Source of the DNA: JAPXRI01 sp033813635
GTDB taxonomy: Bacteria; Bacillota; Clostridia; Oscillospirales; QAMX01
NCBI GenBank assembly: GCA_033813635.1
Contig: JAPXRI010000028.1
Coordinates: 1-38,129 of the forward strand
DNA length: 38,129 nt
Reading direction: 5' to 3'
Shown here: positions 29,431 to 37,437 of the stretch, piece by piece
Numbering within the stretch: position 1 is the first letter of the stretch
Layout: each line of letters begins with the position of its first letter
Made by a program: the position numbers and the translations under genes
Notes under the pieces: generated by a model
The model's input: only the letters and a program-made list of their open reading frames with translations
Databases searched by the model: none
What the model was told of the DNA's origin: nothing

Positions 29431-29733
29431 TTGAACGCGATATACAGGCTTTACCAGCTTCAGAGCAAGGACGTTATCAATATCTCGGACGGGCGAAACG
29501 TCGGGCGCATCGCGGACGTTGAAATCGACGGAATTACGGGCGGAATTATACGCATGATTATCTCGGGAAAACCGAGATACTTCGGCCTGTTCGGAAGGGG
29601 CGACGACGTCTGCATTCCGTGGCAGAAGATAAAGCTGATCGGCATAGACAGCATACTGGTGGATTTCCCGGAGCTCCGTCCGGCGGAAGAACGGCCGGTG
29701 AAAAGCAGTTTTTGGAACAGAATTTTTGACTAA
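29431..29733 (+). CDS. YlmC/YmxH-family sporulation protein (PRC-barrel)
   Basis: Small PRC-barrel protein of the YlmC/YmxH family, conserved in endospore formers; molecular role is not settled. The chain reads LQSKDVINISDGRNVGRIADVEID, then GIIRMIISGKPRYFGLFGRGDD and CIPWQKIKLIGIDSILVDF, the typical pattern. TTG at 29431 is preferred over GTG at 29425 because the GGGGG ribosome site is about 7-8 nt before it and only 2 nt before the GTG. The protein is then 100 residues. No clear promoter of its own is seen in the 50 nt after the previous terminator. Confidence 0.87.
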   Translation: MNAIYRLYQLQSKDVINISDGRNVGRIADVEIDGITGGIIRMIISGKPRYFGLFGRGDDVCIPWQKIKLIGIDSILVDFPELRPAEERPVKSSFWNRIFD

Positions 29734-29788
29734 AGGGTATATTTTCAGGCGTGTCGGAATGTTTCAAAGGCAATAACACAAAATAGTG

Positions 29789-29817
29789 TTGAAAAAGATT
29801 TGAAATTGTTATATAAT
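29789..29817 (+). promoter_or_regulatory. Sigma-A promoter for the lipoprotein-to-ispH/rpsA operon
   Basis: -35 TTGAAA (29789-29794), 17-bp spacer, -10 TATAAT (29812-29817). Predicted start near 29824. The six following genes are overlapping or closely spaced with no terminator until 36351. Confidence 0.8.
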
Positions 29818-29856
29818 ATATCGAAAATAACGGGACATAACGGGGAAGTGATACGG

Positions 29857-31272
29857 GTGCGTTTGAAATGGACAAGGCTATTATTTCTCTCGATTTTAAT
29901 AACATCCGTAGCCTCCTTTTGCGGTTGCTCGGTAGGGCTCCGCATGTACGACAGCGGCACCGCGGCTGCGACGTTGGTAATTGAAACTACATGCGGTTCC
30001 AAGAATAACGAGAGCCTTGGCGCGGAAATCCCGTCCACGCCCGATCTTAACGGCTATGTGTGGAAAATCGGCATGCCCTGGGCTTCGAAATACCTGCCGG
30101 GAAACGACGATACCGAGGAGGATAACCGCTTAAAGCAGATATACAATGATATTGAAACGCTTTACAACGTTGAGATAGAGATTAAACCCTCAACCGGGCT
30201 GGCCGACTATCTGGCCGCCGGCGCGTCGAAGATTTCATACTCCGATGTAATAGGCGTGAGCGCGGGAGAGATCATTCCGCTGGCCGTCAACGGGTATATC
30301 TACTCCGTCGAGGACCCGATGCTGCTGGCCTTGGGACTGGACTGTGAGGATAAAACAAAATGGGCCTGCGATTTATCGAGGCTTGTCAAATGGAATGGAA
30401 AGCAGTGGACCGTGCAGATGAACTCGGCCTACGACATTCCCGAATTCGGCAGTTTTATTTTATTCAATAAGCCGATCGTCAGCAGGATCGTTCCGGAGGG
30501 CATCGCCGATATTGTCCGGTCCGGCGGGTGGACTAACGAGAAATACCTCGAAATCGCGCTCAGCGCGGCGAAGGATACGGATTACGACGGCAAAGCGGAT
30601 GTCTTCGGAACGCTGCTGTCGGAAAATATCGCGCCGGTGCTGGCAAACGGCGGGCAGATTCTCGCGGAACTGGACGGCGTCTGGTATAACAGCCTCCGCA
30701 ACCCGGCGACTAGCGGCGCGATAGGAACTCTCGCGGAACTGGTAAAATCCCAAAACGGCGCCGCGGCGTCAAAGGCCGAGGCGGTTGACCTGTTCTGCCA
30801 GGGCAAAGCGGCATTTCTGTGGGCGGCCTCGCCGGTGTTCTACGATTACCCCCAGCTCGTCGGGCAGAAGGACCTGTACGGGCTTTTGCCGATGCCAAAC
30901 GACAGCGGCAGGGATTTCCTATCGCCGATAACCTCATATACCGGCTACGCTTTTATGACGACGAACAAACAGCTGGATAAAAGCGTAATTGTTTTCAACA
31001 TTCTCGCGCAGAAGCTTAGCTCGGACTGGTTTGGCGTATACAAAAAGGCCTCCGGGCTTGACCAGGATTCGCTGGAAATGCTGGATCTGATCTACCCGAA
31101 CGCGGTGTTTAACTGCGCCGCCTTCGACGCCAGCGTGATGAACGCGTTCAACGAGTATGTGTCAGCGCCTCTGGCCTCGGGGGAGAACGTGGAAACCGTG
31201 GTCAAGAACGCCGCCAGCGCCGTGGATACACTGCTTACCCAGAAAAACAGCGACAATTTGGTGAGAAAATGA
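29857..31272 (+). CDS. Extracellular solute-binding lipoprotein, family 1 type, orphan
   Basis: Predicted lipoprotein of about 471 residues resembling ABC-transporter sugar-binding proteins. A basic start and hydrophobic stretch (LLFLSILITSVASF) lead to the lipobox FCGC. The mature part has the typical SGGWTNEKYLEIALSAAKDTDYDGKADVFG segment (lysine/tyrosine-rich hinge motif followed by a DxDGxxD turn) seen in SBP_bac_1 proteins. GTG at 29857 is chosen because an earlier frame start at 29800 precedes the predicted transcription start. No permease or ATPase genes accompany it. Its TGA overlaps the next gene's ATG, so it is coupled to a flavoprotein rather than to transport genes. Confidence 0.8.
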   Translation: MRLKWTRLLFLSILITSVASFCGCSVGLRMYDSGTAAATLVIETTCGSKNNESLGAEIPSTPDLNGYVWKIGMPWASKYLPGNDDTEEDNRLKQIYNDIETLYNVEIEIKPSTGLADYLAAGASKISYSDVIGVSAGEIIPLAVNGYIYSVEDPMLLALGLDCEDKTKWACDLSRLVKWNGKQWTVQMNSAYDIPEFGSFILFNKPIVSRIVPEGIADIVRSGGWTNEKYLEIALSAAKDTDYDGKADVFGTLLSENIAPVLANGGQILAELDGVWYNSLRNPATSGAIGTLAELVKSQNGAAASKAEAVDLFCQGKAAFLWAASPVFYDYPQLVGQKDLYGLLPMPNDSGRDFLSPITSYTGYAFMTTNKQLDKSVIVFNILAQKLSSDWFGVYKKASGLDQDSLEMLDLIYPNAVFNCAAFDASVMNAFNEYVSAPLASGENVETVVKNAASAVDTLLTQKNSDNLVRK

Positions 31273-32531
31273 GCATAGAGGCATCGAAGGGGTACGACTG
31301 CGCCGTGATCGGCGGGGGTCCCGCCGGCATGATGGCGGCCGGCCGGGCGGCAGTCTGCGGGGCGAGGGTGGCGCTGTTTGAAAAAAACAGGGCGCTGGGC
31401 AGAAAGCTCGGCATCACCGGCAAAGGCCGATGCAACGTCACCAACAACGCGCCGATTTCAGAGGTCATCGAAAATATAAACGGGAAAAAGGGCTTTCTGT
31501 ACTCCGCGCTCAGCCGTTTTTCGCCGGCGGACACGGTGGCCTTTTTCGAAAATCTCGGGGTAAGGCTCAAAACTGAGCGGGGAAACCGCGTGTTTCCGGA
31601 GACGGACAGGGCCTTAGACATAGTCAACGCGATGCGCTCCTTTGTCAGGGCTTCCGGCGTCGAGGTAAAGCATATAAAAGCGGACGGTCTTGGCTGTGAA
31701 GACGGAAAAATCGTCTCCGTAGGCGCGGGCGGCGAGAGCTTCCCGGTCAGGGCCGCGGTGATCGCGACGGGGGGCATGTCCTACCCGGCGACCGGGAGCA
31801 CCGGGGACGGGTATGCGTTCGCCCGGGCGCTTGGGCACCGGGTGATACCGCCAAAGCCCTCCCTCGTAGGGCTTGAGTCGCCGGATCCTCTCTGCGGCGA
31901 ATGCGAGGGGCTGGCCCTGAAAAACGTCTCGATAAGGCTTTTTGAAGACGGGAAACAGGTTTTCGAGGATTTCGGGGAAATGCTGTTTACGAAAAACGGC
32001 GTGTCCGGTCCTGTTGTTTTGAGCGCAAGCGCGCATATCGGGCGCGACCCGGGAAAGAAGTACGCCCTCTCGATAGATTTAAAGCCGGCTCTTACGGCGG
32101 ACATGCTTGAAAAACGAATTTTGAGGGATTTTGAGGGCGAGAAAAACAAGCAGTTTAAAAATTCCCTCGACGATCTGTTGCCTGCGTCGCTGCGGCTGCC
32201 GATTGTGAAGAGGAGCGGGATCCCCCCCGATACGAAGATCAACTCGGTGACAAGGGAGCAAAGGCGGGCGCTGGCGCAGCTTTTAAAAAATATCACCCTC
32301 TCCGACATCCGCCCCGGGCCGATCGAAGGGGCGATCGTAACCTCCGGCGGGGTCGATACCGACGAGATTAACCCGAAAAACATAGGCTCGAAGCTCGTCC
32401 GTGGGCTGTTTTTCGCCGGAGAGCTCATTGATGTGGACGGCTATACGGGCGGCTATAATCTGCAGATCGCTTTCTCGACGGGTTATGCCGCGGGAACAGG
32501 CGCTGCGGAATACGCGCTGGGAGAATATTGA
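31269..32531 (+). CDS. BaiN/HI0933-family NAD(P)/FAD-dependent oxidoreductase
   Basis: Flavoprotein of the HI0933/YhiN family; physiological substrate uncertain, although one member (BaiN) is linked to bile-acid dehydroxylation. The dinucleotide site GGGPAGMMAAGRAA is at residues 14-27, the family hallmark TGKGRCNVTN near 55, and the C-terminal GLFFAGELIDVDGYTGGYNLQIAFSTG near 385-410. Length 420 is typical. ATG at 31269 overlaps the upstream TGA (ATGA), and its own stop lies 17 nt before the HutP-family gene. Members often sit beside cmk and ispH-rpsA in Clostridia, so the location is not by itself evidence for bile-acid metabolism. Confidence 0.93.
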   Translation: MSIEASKGYDCAVIGGGPAGMMAAGRAAVCGARVALFEKNRALGRKLGITGKGRCNVTNNAPISEVIENINGKKGFLYSALSRFSPADTVAFFENLGVRLKTERGNRVFPETDRALDIVNAMRSFVRASGVEVKHIKADGLGCEDGKIVSVGAGGESFPVRAAVIATGGMSYPATGSTGDGYAFARALGHRVIPPKPSLVGLESPDPLCGECEGLALKNVSIRLFEDGKQVFEDFGEMLFTKNGVSGPVVLSASAHIGRDPGKKYALSIDLKPALTADMLEKRILRDFEGEKNKQFKNSLDDLLPASLRLPIVKRSGIPPDTKINSVTREQRRALAQLLKNITLSDIRPGPIEGAIVTSGGVDTDEINPKNIGSKLVRGLFFAGELIDVDGYTGGYNLQIAFSTGYAAGTGAAEYALGEY

Positions 32532-32548
32532 AACGAGGTCTTTTGCCT

Positions 32549-32974
32549 ATGACCGATATAACAATGAACATGGGGAGCAGAGAGGTGGCCGCGGCCGCCG
32601 TCCGGGTCGCTATCACCACAACCCAGGAGGACGAGCTGTTAGTCAAGGGGCAGCTGGCGGAGAAAGGCATCCGCACCGCCGCGGCGAATTTCGGCGGCGA
32701 GTTCATCTCCTCCGTCAACAAGATGATCGAGCGGGCAATCGTCGCCTCCAAGCGGGAGGGCGTGATAGGCTCGACCCATATTGAGGAGGGCGCCGTCGCG
32801 GGCGCGGCCCGCGAAGCGCTGTCCCAGATAATGAATAAGGCGATAGGCCTGAACATCGGCGGAAAAATAGCGATCGCGCGGTATAACGACCATGTGAGCG
32901 TGGCGATGTTTTTCGGAATAGGGCTATTGCATTTAAACGAAGTGGCGGTCGGGCTCGGCCACAGGGCAATATAA
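32549..32974 (+). CDS. HutP-family protein, divergent metal site
   Basis: A 141-residue protein matching the HutP fold: an N-terminal helix-strand region (REVAAAAVRVAITTTQEDELL), KREGVIGS in the middle and the C-terminal IARYNDHVSVAMFFGIG...VAVGLGHRAI. Bacillus HutP is a histidine- and Mg-dependent RNA antiterminator of the hut operon. By hand alignment, the two helix histidines that bind metal in HutP become glycines here (EEGAVAGAAREAL), while the glutamate and the C-terminal His remain. ATG at 32549 has GAGG 10 nt upstream. It lies before cmk, with no histidine-utilisation genes nearby, so RNA target and effector are unknown. Confidence 0.82.
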   Translation: MTDITMNMGSREVAAAAVRVAITTTQEDELLVKGQLAEKGIRTAAANFGGEFISSVNKMIERAIVASKREGVIGSTHIEEGAVAGAAREALSQIMNKAIGLNIGGKIAIARYNDHVSVAMFFGIGLLHLNEVAVGLGHRAI

Positions 32975-32999
32975 AAAGGACAAAAGACGGTAGGATATT

Positions 33000-33692
33000 A
33001 TGGAGAAAAATAAAAAGTACATCAGCATAGCGATCGACGGGCCGAGCGGGGCGGGGAAGAGCACTATGGCCCGCATTTTAGCGAAAAGACTCGGTTTTTT
33101 ATATATCGACACCGGAGCGCTCTACAGAGCGGTGGGGCTCGCGGCGTACCGAAAAGGGATAAAGCCTTATGAGACCGAAAAAATCGCCGCTCTGGCAACG
33201 GAGATCAGCGTCAGCATCGCCCAGAAGAACGGCGTGCAGCTGACCTATTTAAACGGCGAGGACGTGACTGACTCCATACGCTCGGAAAAAATCTCGGAGT
33301 ACGCCTCCGTCGTCTCGGCGGTTCCGGAGATCAGGCGGCTCCTGCTGGATACGCAGCGGGAGCTTGCGCGAAACGCAAACGTGATTATGGACGGCAGGGA
33401 TATCGCCACCGTCGTTCTGCCGGAGGCCGATTTAAAAATCTTTCTCACCGCGTCGCCGGAGGACAGGGCGATACGCCGCTACAACGAGCAGAAGGAGCGC
33501 GGCGAGGACGCGAGCTACGACGATATCCTGACCTCGATTATCGCCCGGGACGCGGCCGACAGCTCCCGCGCCGTGGCGCCTCTCAGAAAGCACCCCGACG
33601 CGGTGCTTGTGGACACCACCGGGAACACGAGGGAACAGAGCATTGAAGTGCTTTCAAAGCTGATAAGGGAGCGGTTGAAGGTTGTTTTATAA
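33000..33692 (+). CDS. cmk: Cytidylate kinase
   Basis: Phosphorylates CMP and dCMP with ATP. The P-loop GPSGAGKST is at residues 14-22, followed by YIDTGALYRAVG near 35-46 and MDGRDIATVVLPEADLKIFLTASPEDRA near 126-153, all typical of bacterial Cmk. Length 230 is normal. ATG at 33000. The 3' end overlaps plsC by 11 nt; cmk beside rpsA is a widely conserved arrangement and is kept here through the ispH-rpsA fusion. Confidence 0.97.
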   Translation: MEKNKKYISIAIDGPSGAGKSTMARILAKRLGFLYIDTGALYRAVGLAAYRKGIKPYETEKIAALATEISVSIAQKNGVQLTYLNGEDVTDSIRSEKISEYASVVSAVPEIRRLLLDTQRELARNANVIMDGRDIATVVLPEADLKIFLTASPEDRAIRRYNEQKERGEDASYDDILTSIIARDAADSSRAVAPLRKHPDAVLVDTTGNTREQSIEVLSKLIRERLKVVL

Positions 33693-34257
33693 ATTTGCGC
33701 GCGTCCTCTTTGTTGTGCTGTATAAATTTCTATATTTTTATAAAATTGAGGGCAGGGAGAATATCCCGGAACGCGGCTTCATGGTCTGCGCGAACCATAC
33801 CGGGCTGTCGGACCCGATTTTCATAGGGCTGGCCCTCGACACGAAGGTCAAGATCTCCTTCATGGCCAAGGTCGAGCTGTTTAAAAACAAGCCGTTCGCG
33901 TGGGTGCTCAGGCACCTGAACGCGTTCCCCGTCAACCGCGGCGAGGCCGACATCAAGGCCGTGAAGGAGGCCCTTAAGGTGCTTAAAAGCAACGAGCGCC
34001 TGGCGCTGTTTCCCGAGGGGACCAGGAACTCGGATTACGGCGCGCGGGCCGGCGCGGGCATGTTCGCGCTGCACACCGGCTGCGATATTCTCCCGGTGTA
34101 CATATCGCCGGGCAGAAAGCCGTTTCACAGGGTCAGGGTGGTCGTAGGCAAACCCTATAAAGCCGTCGCGCCCGAGGGGACGGCGGCGGAGCGGTACCAG
34201 GCGGTCGCGGACGACATCCTTGGGAGGATTTATGAGCTCGGAGCAAAGAAAAACTAA
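33682..34257 (+). CDS. plsC: 1-acyl-sn-glycerol-3-phosphate acyltransferase
   Basis: Membrane-associated acyltransferase making phosphatidic acid. The catalytic H(x4)D motif is NHTGLSD with His39 and Asp44, and the substrate-binding FPEGTRN lies near residue 112; VYISPGRKP is the usual third block. A hydrophobic N-terminus (FARVLFVVLYKFLYFY) is a likely membrane anchor. The start is TTG at 33682, inside the end of cmk, with GGGAG about 10 nt upstream. Its stop lies within the next gene, so cmk, plsC and ispH-rpsA are probably translationally coupled. Confidence 0.93.
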   Translation: MFYKFARVLFVVLYKFLYFYKIEGRENIPERGFMVCANHTGLSDPIFIGLALDTKVKISFMAKVELFKNKPFAWVLRHLNAFPVNRGEADIKAVKEALKVLKSNERLALFPEGTRNSDYGARAGAGMFALHTGCDILPVYISPGRKPFHRVRVVVGKPYKAVAPEGTAAERYQAVADDILGRIYELGAKKN

Positions 34258-36337
34258 ACCCGAGATAATCCTCGCGAAATCGGCGGGGTTCTGCTTCGGC
34301 GTCTCCAGGGCCGTGAGGATGACGGAGAAAGCGGCGAAGGAGGGCGCCTACGCCCTCGGCGATGTGATCCACAACAAGTCCGTCGTCAACGCGCTCCGCG
34401 CCAGGGGCTTAAAGCTTGCGGACAGCCCGGAGGAAATCCCCTATGGCGGGACCGCCGTGATCAGGGCCCACGGCGAGAGCGAGCGAGTGTACCAAGCGCT
34501 GGCGGAGAAAAATATCAATATCGTCGACACAACCTGTCCCTGCGTCAGGCGGATTCATGACATCGTGCGCAGGCAGCTCGAAAAAGGGTACAAGATCGTC
34601 GTGATAGGCACGAAGAATCATCCGGAGGCCCAGGCGATATCCGACCGGGCCGGGGGAGCCGAGGTTTTTGAGACCGAGGCGGACGTTGACCGCTGGCTGG
34701 AAAAGGGCGAAACATCTCCGGAACAGCCCCTATGCGTAGTGGCGCAGACAACGGCCGACAGAGAAACATGGTCAAAATGCGTGAAAAAAATAAAAAACCT
34801 GTATACAAACACCGAAATTTTTGATACAATATGCAATGCAACCAATGAGAGGCAGCAGGAAGCGAAAAAAATCGCCGAATCTGCGGACGTCATGCTTGTC
34901 ATAGGCGACAAAATGAGTACGAATACGAGACGCCTTTATGACATATGCGCCGAAAGATGCTCAAGGACTTATTTTATAAGCGACATGGAGTCGCTGTATA
35001 AGTGCCGTGCTGAGATCATGAGGTTATGCCCCGAAACGGTGGGAATAACGGCCGGCGCGTCTACGCCGGAGGTAATTATTGAGGAGGTCGTCAACAATAT
35101 GACAAACGAGAAGCAAATCATCGAAGGCGAAGAGAATACCGAACCCTCGACGGTTAGCGAAGAAACCAAGGTCGACACGGCAGCCGGCAACGCCGAGAAC
35201 AAGCCGGCGGAAGAAACCTTTGAGCAGATGGTGGACAGATCGATGAAAACGCTGCATACCGGCCAAAGAGTCGTCGGTATCGTTACGAGGATTACACCGT
35301 CAGAGGTGCATGTCGATCTGGGAACGAAGCATGCTGGTTTTATCCCGATATCAGAGCTCTCGGACGATCCGTCGGCAAAACCCGAGGATATCGCGAAAGT
35401 CGGGCAGGAAATAGAAGTCTTTGTAACAAAGGTCAATGATTCCGAAGGTATTGTCAACCTCTCCCGCAAGCGCATAGACGCCGCGAGGAGCTGGGAAAGC
35501 GTAGAGGCCGCGCGCGCGGACCGCGCGCTGCTGGAGGGAACCGTCGTCGAGGAGAACAAGGGCGGTATCGTCGTATCGGTAAACGGCGTCAGAGTGTTTG
35601 TCCCCGCTTCACAGACGGGGCTTCCGAAGGACGCGCCGATGACGGACATGCTTAAAAAGAAGGTTACGCTCAGAATAACCGAGGTCAACCGCCCGAAGCG
35701 CCGCGTGATCGGCTCCATCAGATACGCCAACGAGGATATGCGCAAGGCCGCCGCTGAGAGGATCTGGGAGACGATCGAGGTCGGCAACATATATGAGGGC
35801 GTGGTGAAATCCCTCACCTCGTTCGGCGCGTTCATCGACATCGGCGGAGCGGACGGCATGGCCCATATCACCGAGCTCTCCTGGAACAGGCTCAAGCACC
35901 CGTCAGAAGCGGTTAAGGTGGGCGACAAGGTCAAAGCCCGCGTAATTGCCCTCGACCCCGAAAAGAGGAAGATTTCGCTTACGCTCAAAAGCGAGGCGGA
36001 CAACCCGTGGACCCGTTTTGTCGAGAACTACAAGGTGGGCGACATCATCGATGTCAAGGTTGTCAAGCTGATGAACTTCGGCGCGTTCGCCGAGGTTATC
36101 ACGGGAGTCGACGGGCTGATCCATATCTCCCAGCTCTCCGACAAGCGCGTCGGCAAGACCTCGGACGTCGTCAAGGAAGGCGATGTGGTCAAGGTTAAGA
36201 TTATCGACATCAGCACCGAAAAGGAAAAGATCAGCCTCTCGATACGCGCCGCGATGGCGGAGCTCGGAATGGCTTACGACAATGAAGGGACGGAGACCGC
36301 TTCCGCCGAGGCGGAAAGTCCAGAAACAGCCGAATAA
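34232..36337 (+). CDS. ispH-rpsA: Fusion of 4-hydroxy-3-methylbut-2-enyl diphosphate reductase (IspH) with ribosomal protein S1
   Basis: Residues 1-285 are IspH, the last enzyme of the MEP isoprenoid pathway: the three cluster cysteines lie in GFCFGV (Cys21), DTTCPCV and ICNATNERQ, with HNKSVV, RAHGES, NHPEAQ, STNTRRL and AGASTPE also present. An acidic linker (about 286-335) leads to four S1 RNA-binding domains (about 340-420, 425-500, 510-590, 600-675); the third and fourth have the well-formed SFGAF and NFGAF motifs, the first two are more divergent. This fusion is known from Clostridia. ATG at 34232 has GGGAGG 4 nt upstream; an in-frame TTG at 34220 is less likely. The stop precedes a terminator. 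Confidence 0.96.
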   Translation: MSSEQRKTKPEIILAKSAGFCFGVSRAVRMTEKAAKEGAYALGDVIHNKSVVNALRARGLKLADSPEEIPYGGTAVIRAHGESERVYQALAEKNINIVDTTCPCVRRIHDIVRRQLEKGYKIVVIGTKNHPEAQAISDRAGGAEVFETEADVDRWLEKGETSPEQPLCVVAQTTADRETWSKCVKKIKNLYTNTEIFDTICNATNERQQEAKKIAESADVMLVIGDKMSTNTRRLYDICAERCSRTYFISDMESLYKCRAEIMRLCPETVGITAGASTPEVIIEEVVNNMTNEKQIIEGEENTEPSTVSEETKVDTAAGNAENKPAEETFEQMVDRSMKTLHTGQRVVGIVTRITPSEVHVDLGTKHAGFIPISELSDDPSAKPEDIAKVGQEIEVFVTKVNDSEGIVNLSRKRIDAARSWESVEAARADRALLEGTVVEENKGGIVVSVNGVRVFVPASQTGLPKDAPMTDMLKKKVTLRITEVNRPKRRVIGSIRYANEDMRKAAAERIWETIEVGNIYEGVVKSLTSFGAFIDIGGADGMAHITELSWNRLKHPSEAVKVGDKVKARVIALDPEKRKISLTLKSEADNPWTRFVENYKVGDIIDVKVVKLMNFGAFAEVITGVDGLIHISQLSDKRVGKTSDVVKEGDVVKVKIIDISTEKEKISLSIRAAMAELGMAYDNEGTETASAEAESPETAE

Positions 36338-36350
36338 GATATAATTTAAG

Positions 36351-36382
36351 GCCGCGGCGAGAAAATCGCCGCGGCTTCTTTT
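36351..36382 (+). terminator. Terminator after ispH-rpsA
   Basis: Perfect 10-bp stem (36351-36360 with 36366-36375), 5-nt loop, followed by TTCTTTTTCG. It may also serve the convergent phosphorylase gene, whose stop is at 36419. Confidence 0.9.
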
Positions 36383-36418
36383 TCGTATTTTCGCCGCCTT
36401 TACCGCAACGACCGCCGC

Positions 36419-37249
36419 CTATTCCGCCAGCCTGCGGATCGACTCCGAAATCAGCGCTCGGAACTGCGGCGCCGCTTTGTCTGTGATCTCCTTGACCTCC
36501 TCGTGGGAGAGCGGGTGCTTTGAAATACCCGCGGCGAGATTCGAGATGCAGCTTATCGCGCACACCCGCAGCCCCATATGGTTTGCCGCCATCGCCTCAC
36601 AGGCGGTGCTCATGCCCACCGCGTCCGCGCCGAGAATTTTGCACATCCGTATCTCCGCCGGGGTCTCGTAGTTCGGCCCCGGGAGCTGGATGTAGACGCC
36701 CTCCGGCAGCTCGAGTCCGACGGCTCTGCCCGCGGCCTTAAGTTTTTCCCTTAAGTCCTTTTTATAGACCTCGCTCATGTCCGGAAACCGGGGGCCGAGG
36801 GCGTTGAGGTTTTTCCCGATAAGCGGCGAGGGCACGAAATCCGTGATGTGGTCGCTTATCACCATGAAGTCGCCTGGCTTTAGGCGCTCGCTGATTCCGC
36901 CCGCGGCGTTCGTCAAAAGCAAAATCTCCGCGCCAAGCTCTCCCAGCAGCCGTATCGGCAGCACCACGTCCGCCATCGGGTAGCCCTCGTAGTAGTGCAC
37001 CCTACCCTGCATTACCGCCACCGGCACGCCGCATAAGTACCCGAACACGAACCTGCCCCTGTGCCCGGCCACCGTCGACACGGGGAAGCCCTCGATGTCT
37101 GCGTAGTCTACCGACGCCGCCGCCTCCAGGCTGTCGGCAAAGCCGCCGAGGCCGGAGCCCAGCACCAGCGCGATTTTCGGCCTGAAGTCCGTCCTTTCGC
37201 GCACGCAGCCGACGCAGCGCCTTAGTTTTTCGTAAGCCCTGTCCTCCAT
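36419..37249 (-). CDS. punA: Purine nucleoside phosphorylase
   Basis: Splits inosine/guanosine and deoxy forms with phosphate in purine salvage. The trimeric-class motifs are all present: LGSGLGGFAD near residue 30, AGHRGRFVFG, GRVHYYEGY, TNAAGG near 110, LPGPNYETPAE with the catalytic Glu near 190, and CISNLAAG with the substrate-selecting Asn near 240. Starting at ATG 37249 the protein is 276 residues, the usual size; an extra 32 codons upstream have no ribosome site and do not resemble the family. It is transcribed from a promoter that interleaves with that of the divergent gene. Confidence 0.93.
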   Translation of the reverse strand: MEDRAYEKLRRCVGCVRERTDFRPKIALVLGSGLGGFADSLEAAASVDYADIEGFPVSTVAGHRGRFVFGYLCGVPVAVMQGRVHYYEGYPMADVVLPIRLLGELGAEILLLTNAAGGISERLKPGDFMVISDHITDFVPSPLIGKNLNALGPRFPDMSEVYKKDLREKLKAAGRAVGLELPEGVYIQLPGPNYETPAEIRMCKILGADAVGMSTACEAMAANHMGLRVCAISCISNLAAGISKHPLSHEEVKEITDKAAPQFRALISESIRRLAE

Positions 37250-37332
37250 AGAGTCTTCCGTCCTTTTTAGTTTTGCGCCTTTACTCTGAAAGGACCTATT
37301 CCGGTCGGAATGCGCTTTTAAAGTAAACGCGC

Positions 37333-37360
37333 TTGAATTTTCCATGTGTTATGCTATACT
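37333..37360 (+). promoter_or_regulatory. Promoter for the sialidase-like gene
   Basis: -35 TTGAAT (37333-37338), 16-bp spacer, -10 TATACT (37355-37360). Predicted start near 37367, about 70 nt before the ATG at 37438. Confidence 0.6.
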
Positions 37361-37371
37361 CATTAACGACA

Positions 37372-37399
37372 AGTATACCCGATATAGGCGATTTGTCAA
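37372..37399 (-). promoter_or_regulatory. Promoter for punA
   Basis: Minus strand -35 TTGACA (37399-37394), 16-bp spacer, -10 TATACT (37377-37372). Predicted start near 37365, within a few bases of the start predicted for the opposite strand. Confidence 0.7.
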
Positions 37400-37437
37400 G
37401 GAAAAAGGCTTTTGCGATTAACGAAAATGAGGTGGCT

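Noticed and set aside
31269..32531. Assigning the flavoprotein a bile-acid role by its BaiN similarity
   Set aside because: HI0933-family proteins are widespread in Clostridia next to cmk/ispH-rpsA and no other bai genes are present.
34969..36003. A 344-codon open frame on the minus strand opposite ispH-rpsA
   Set aside because: It is the complement of well-conserved S1 domains, with a serine/threonine-rich, low-information translation and no ribosome site.
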